This document shows, one piece after another, positions 62,056 through 64,000 of a DNA stretch of 64,000 nucleotides (positions within the stretch are counted from its first letter, which is position 1; the number at the start of each line of letters is the position of its first letter). A model generated the notes under the pieces. That model made no database searches and had not been told where the DNA came from. It saw only the letters and a program-made list of their open reading frames with translations. Source of the DNA: Topomyia yanbarensis. Its lineage: Eukaryota > Arthropoda > Insecta > Diptera > Culicidae. Location: positions 33,838,497-33,902,496 of the forward strand of contig NC_080670.1 of NCBI RefSeq assembly GCF_030247195.1. Reading direction: 5' to 3'. Both the position numbers and the translations under genes were made by a program.

Positions 62056-62714
62056 AATGAATTTTGCGTTGCGTGTAAGACGTCAAAGTCGTGCAGGAAA
62101 CTATATCTACACCCACAAAACATAGAACGAAGTGGATCAGCGTAAGACATGCGAGGGAATGCTAAGTTGATGTAGAAATGGAAATTAAAAGTCCAAAGTG
62201 TACTCACTGATAACTCAAAAATTAAAAAAAAAATAATCGCAGTCCCAGGGTCACTAGATGCGCGAACTGCGAACGAACGATGAAGGTGCAACTGCAAAGA
62301 GCAGCGTAGAATCTTTGCTCGCGAGCGATCATTATATGGCTATGCGAAGCTTTCTGGATGTAGGAAAAACATGCAGTATTTTTATTAAAAGATTTTTTTA
62401 TTAGCGAAGCGCATTTCAGGTAGCTTTACGAAGTCATACCAGGAGCTTGATCTAATATCAGAATAGTTCTGTTAACAGCACTTAAACAAAAATCTATGAT
62501 TATCAGATATCCAATAGCGTGAGCTTGTGCGAACCACATCGGGTTGCAACTCCATTATTGATCGGAACTAGTTGAAAATACACAGAGAATCAGTACAATA
62601 ATAATGCCAAGGAGTAACAAATCATCATCCAATGTACAACTGCTGGTAATCCAAAGTTGTTTAATGGTCAATACCAGCGTCAGCCACGTTCGTACGTAAA
62701 TCATGTCAGAAAAG
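62056..62714. other. Nothing recognised
   Basis: No coding motif or repeat ends seen. Confidence 0.3.
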
Positions 62715-62830
62715 AGGAATGTTAGTCCGACACATACAATTACTAGAGGCCGAATATACTACTGCGTACGCCATAAGTGTCACGAGAGAAGGGAAGTCGA
62801 AAGTAAGGATAAGTATTCGATTCAAAATTG
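62715..62830 (-). repeat. Fragment of the 539-bp SINE, reverse orientation
   Basis: TGTTAGTCCGACAC, CTAGAGGCCGAATATACTAC and CATAAGTGTCACGAGAGAAGG match the complement of 46975-47065 in the SINE body, with about one change in five bases. The pol III promoter part is absent. Confidence 0.7.
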
Positions 62831-63956
62831 TGCTGGAATTCACGCGCGATTCAAGATTTTAGGAGGGGTGTCCTGCCACCAGGAGACTCATTAGGTGCCC
62901 AACAATACGTTTTAGGAATACCATAACAATGAATAGCGAAAAAATGTCTAGCTTTATACATACTTCAATAACTATTCTTAAAGAAGACATACGGGTTAAA
63001 AATGAAAAACCATATAATCTAGAAAAACAATTAAAAATAGTAAACAAACTGAGGCTACAACTAAAACGATTTCGATTGTGTTCGCGACGAGAATGTGAAA
63101 TAGTTTTGAGCGTCCCGAAATAAGCATTAACTGTAAGTGAAAACCTTACTTTCAAGAAGGCTAGCAACTCTGTCCAGAATCTGGAGTCAGTAACAACAAC
63201 GCCACTTGCGGGTAAAGGTGGTACTTTCCACATATACACTTTTACATGGCACACACACATATACACTTATACAGTAAGCCTCCTACCTTCCTCCAATAGA
63301 GGCGCTGTAACCTATGTCGCTTTTCGTTTGTATGGGGGAAGGAAAGTGATATCAGTCTTCTTAATATATAGTCTTCACTGTAATTGACGCACATACTAGC
63401 TACCAGCTTCTTGACGGGCATACCAGCTGCCGGAAAGAGAAGCAAGCAGGTTTGTTGGGAATAGATAAGAAGAATTATAAGAAATATTTTACTGATTTAT
63501 TACACAAAATTAGAAAGTCTAAAAGATGCAGGAATTGAAGAAGCTGTCCTGTTTTTGTCGCTTATTACGACATAGGAACAGTGCGTGCCATAATTTATGA
63601 ATGTTCCACAATACCACTTTTAAACTCATTGTTTGCGGTCCATTTTACATTGTCGACAACACTCCCGACAGCCGGCTGTCCGGAGTTCAAGTTGTTTTCG
63701 TTGAAACAATCTCGATAAACGATTACCCAGAATTTAAACGCCTAGAACATTTACGTATCCTACAGTCAATAAACTATTCAAACATCTTATGCACGAAAGT
63801 GTGTTCTCAGTCGCATCGCTTGCTTGAAGCGAATCCTGACTAACAACCCACCCACTAACCAATCAGTGGTACTTGTGGGAGTGTCACTGAGTCGGGGCCT
63901 TCTGTTAAGTAAGTACCACATCAACACTTCCTTTCTCATCCCAAGTTACGGTAAAG
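62831..63956. other. Nothing recognised
   Basis: A short AGTCTTCACTGTA near 63370 resembles the tip of the TACAGTGAAGAC element family, too short to call. Confidence 0.3.
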
Positions 63957-64000
63957 ATGGTCGTGGCACGCAATGGTAGCTCTCAGGCCAAATTCTCGCT
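63957..64000 (+). CDS. Possible start of an exon cut by the window end
   Basis: ATG in GTAAAGATGG context begins an open frame MVVARNGSSQAKFS that runs off the window. The same frame is open back to AAG|TT at 63945, which would also accept a phase-1 splice from the claudin-like exon 2. It is too short to identify. Confidence 0.25.
   Translation, partial: MVVARNGSSQAKFS

Overview
This is animal nuclear DNA, most likely from a mosquito (Diptera, Culicidae, probably culicine). The protein-coding exons have GT-AG introns, the intergenic DNA is AT-rich, and the window is crowded with short inverted-repeat elements, tRNA-derived SINEs (one resembling the Aedes Feilai type) and decayed non-LTR retrotransposons. 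Species and family-level repeat names are inference, since no search could be run.

Left end (1-8 kb) is the gene-dense part. The last two exons of an anosmin (KAL1)-like secreted FN3 protein (+, 2007-2515) converge on the spliceosomal WD40 protein SMU1 (-, 2932-4518). After a 1.9 kb spacer with three inverted-repeat elements comes POP7/Rpp20, a subunit of RNase P/MRP (+, three exons, 6424-7118), and only about 180 bp further the four-membrane-segment protein TMEM203 (+, 7298-7753).

The stretch 8-31 kb holds no host gene that I can support, but a dense set of mobile DNA: a LINE fragment, a SINE with 12-bp target duplication, several MITEs, a (ATAAAT)n satellite, and a 4.2 kb foldback-like Mutator (MULE) transposon at 20399-24596. 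That transposon has arms made of tandem ATTTGGCATAATG units, an 8-bp target duplication and a broken transposase gene. A 5'-truncated RNase H-bearing LINE is inserted in that gene with a 13-bp target duplication. A pogo-like deletion derivative follows at 27732-28677.

The right half (31-59 kb) is best explained as one gene: a first coding exon with a signal-anchor/membrane segment (31175-31300), an intron of about 27.5 kb, and two further exons (58802-58931 and 59010-59209) ending at a poly(A) signal. The product looks like a PMP22/claudin-type protein cut off within its first extracellular loop. The giant intron contains a 91-copy TA microsatellite, two LINE remnants, a SINE with a 24-bp target duplication, a MITE with arms of about 200 bp, a mariner-like transposase relic and, unexpectedly, a 3.6 kb tandem array of decayed replication-dependent histone H3 genes that still shows five histone 3' stem-loop motifs (48.0-51.65 kb).

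The last 5 kb has a second copy of a repeat seen at 12.8 kb, a SINE fragment and, at the very end, a possible start of another exon. No rRNA, true tRNA, CRISPR or viral gene was recognised.
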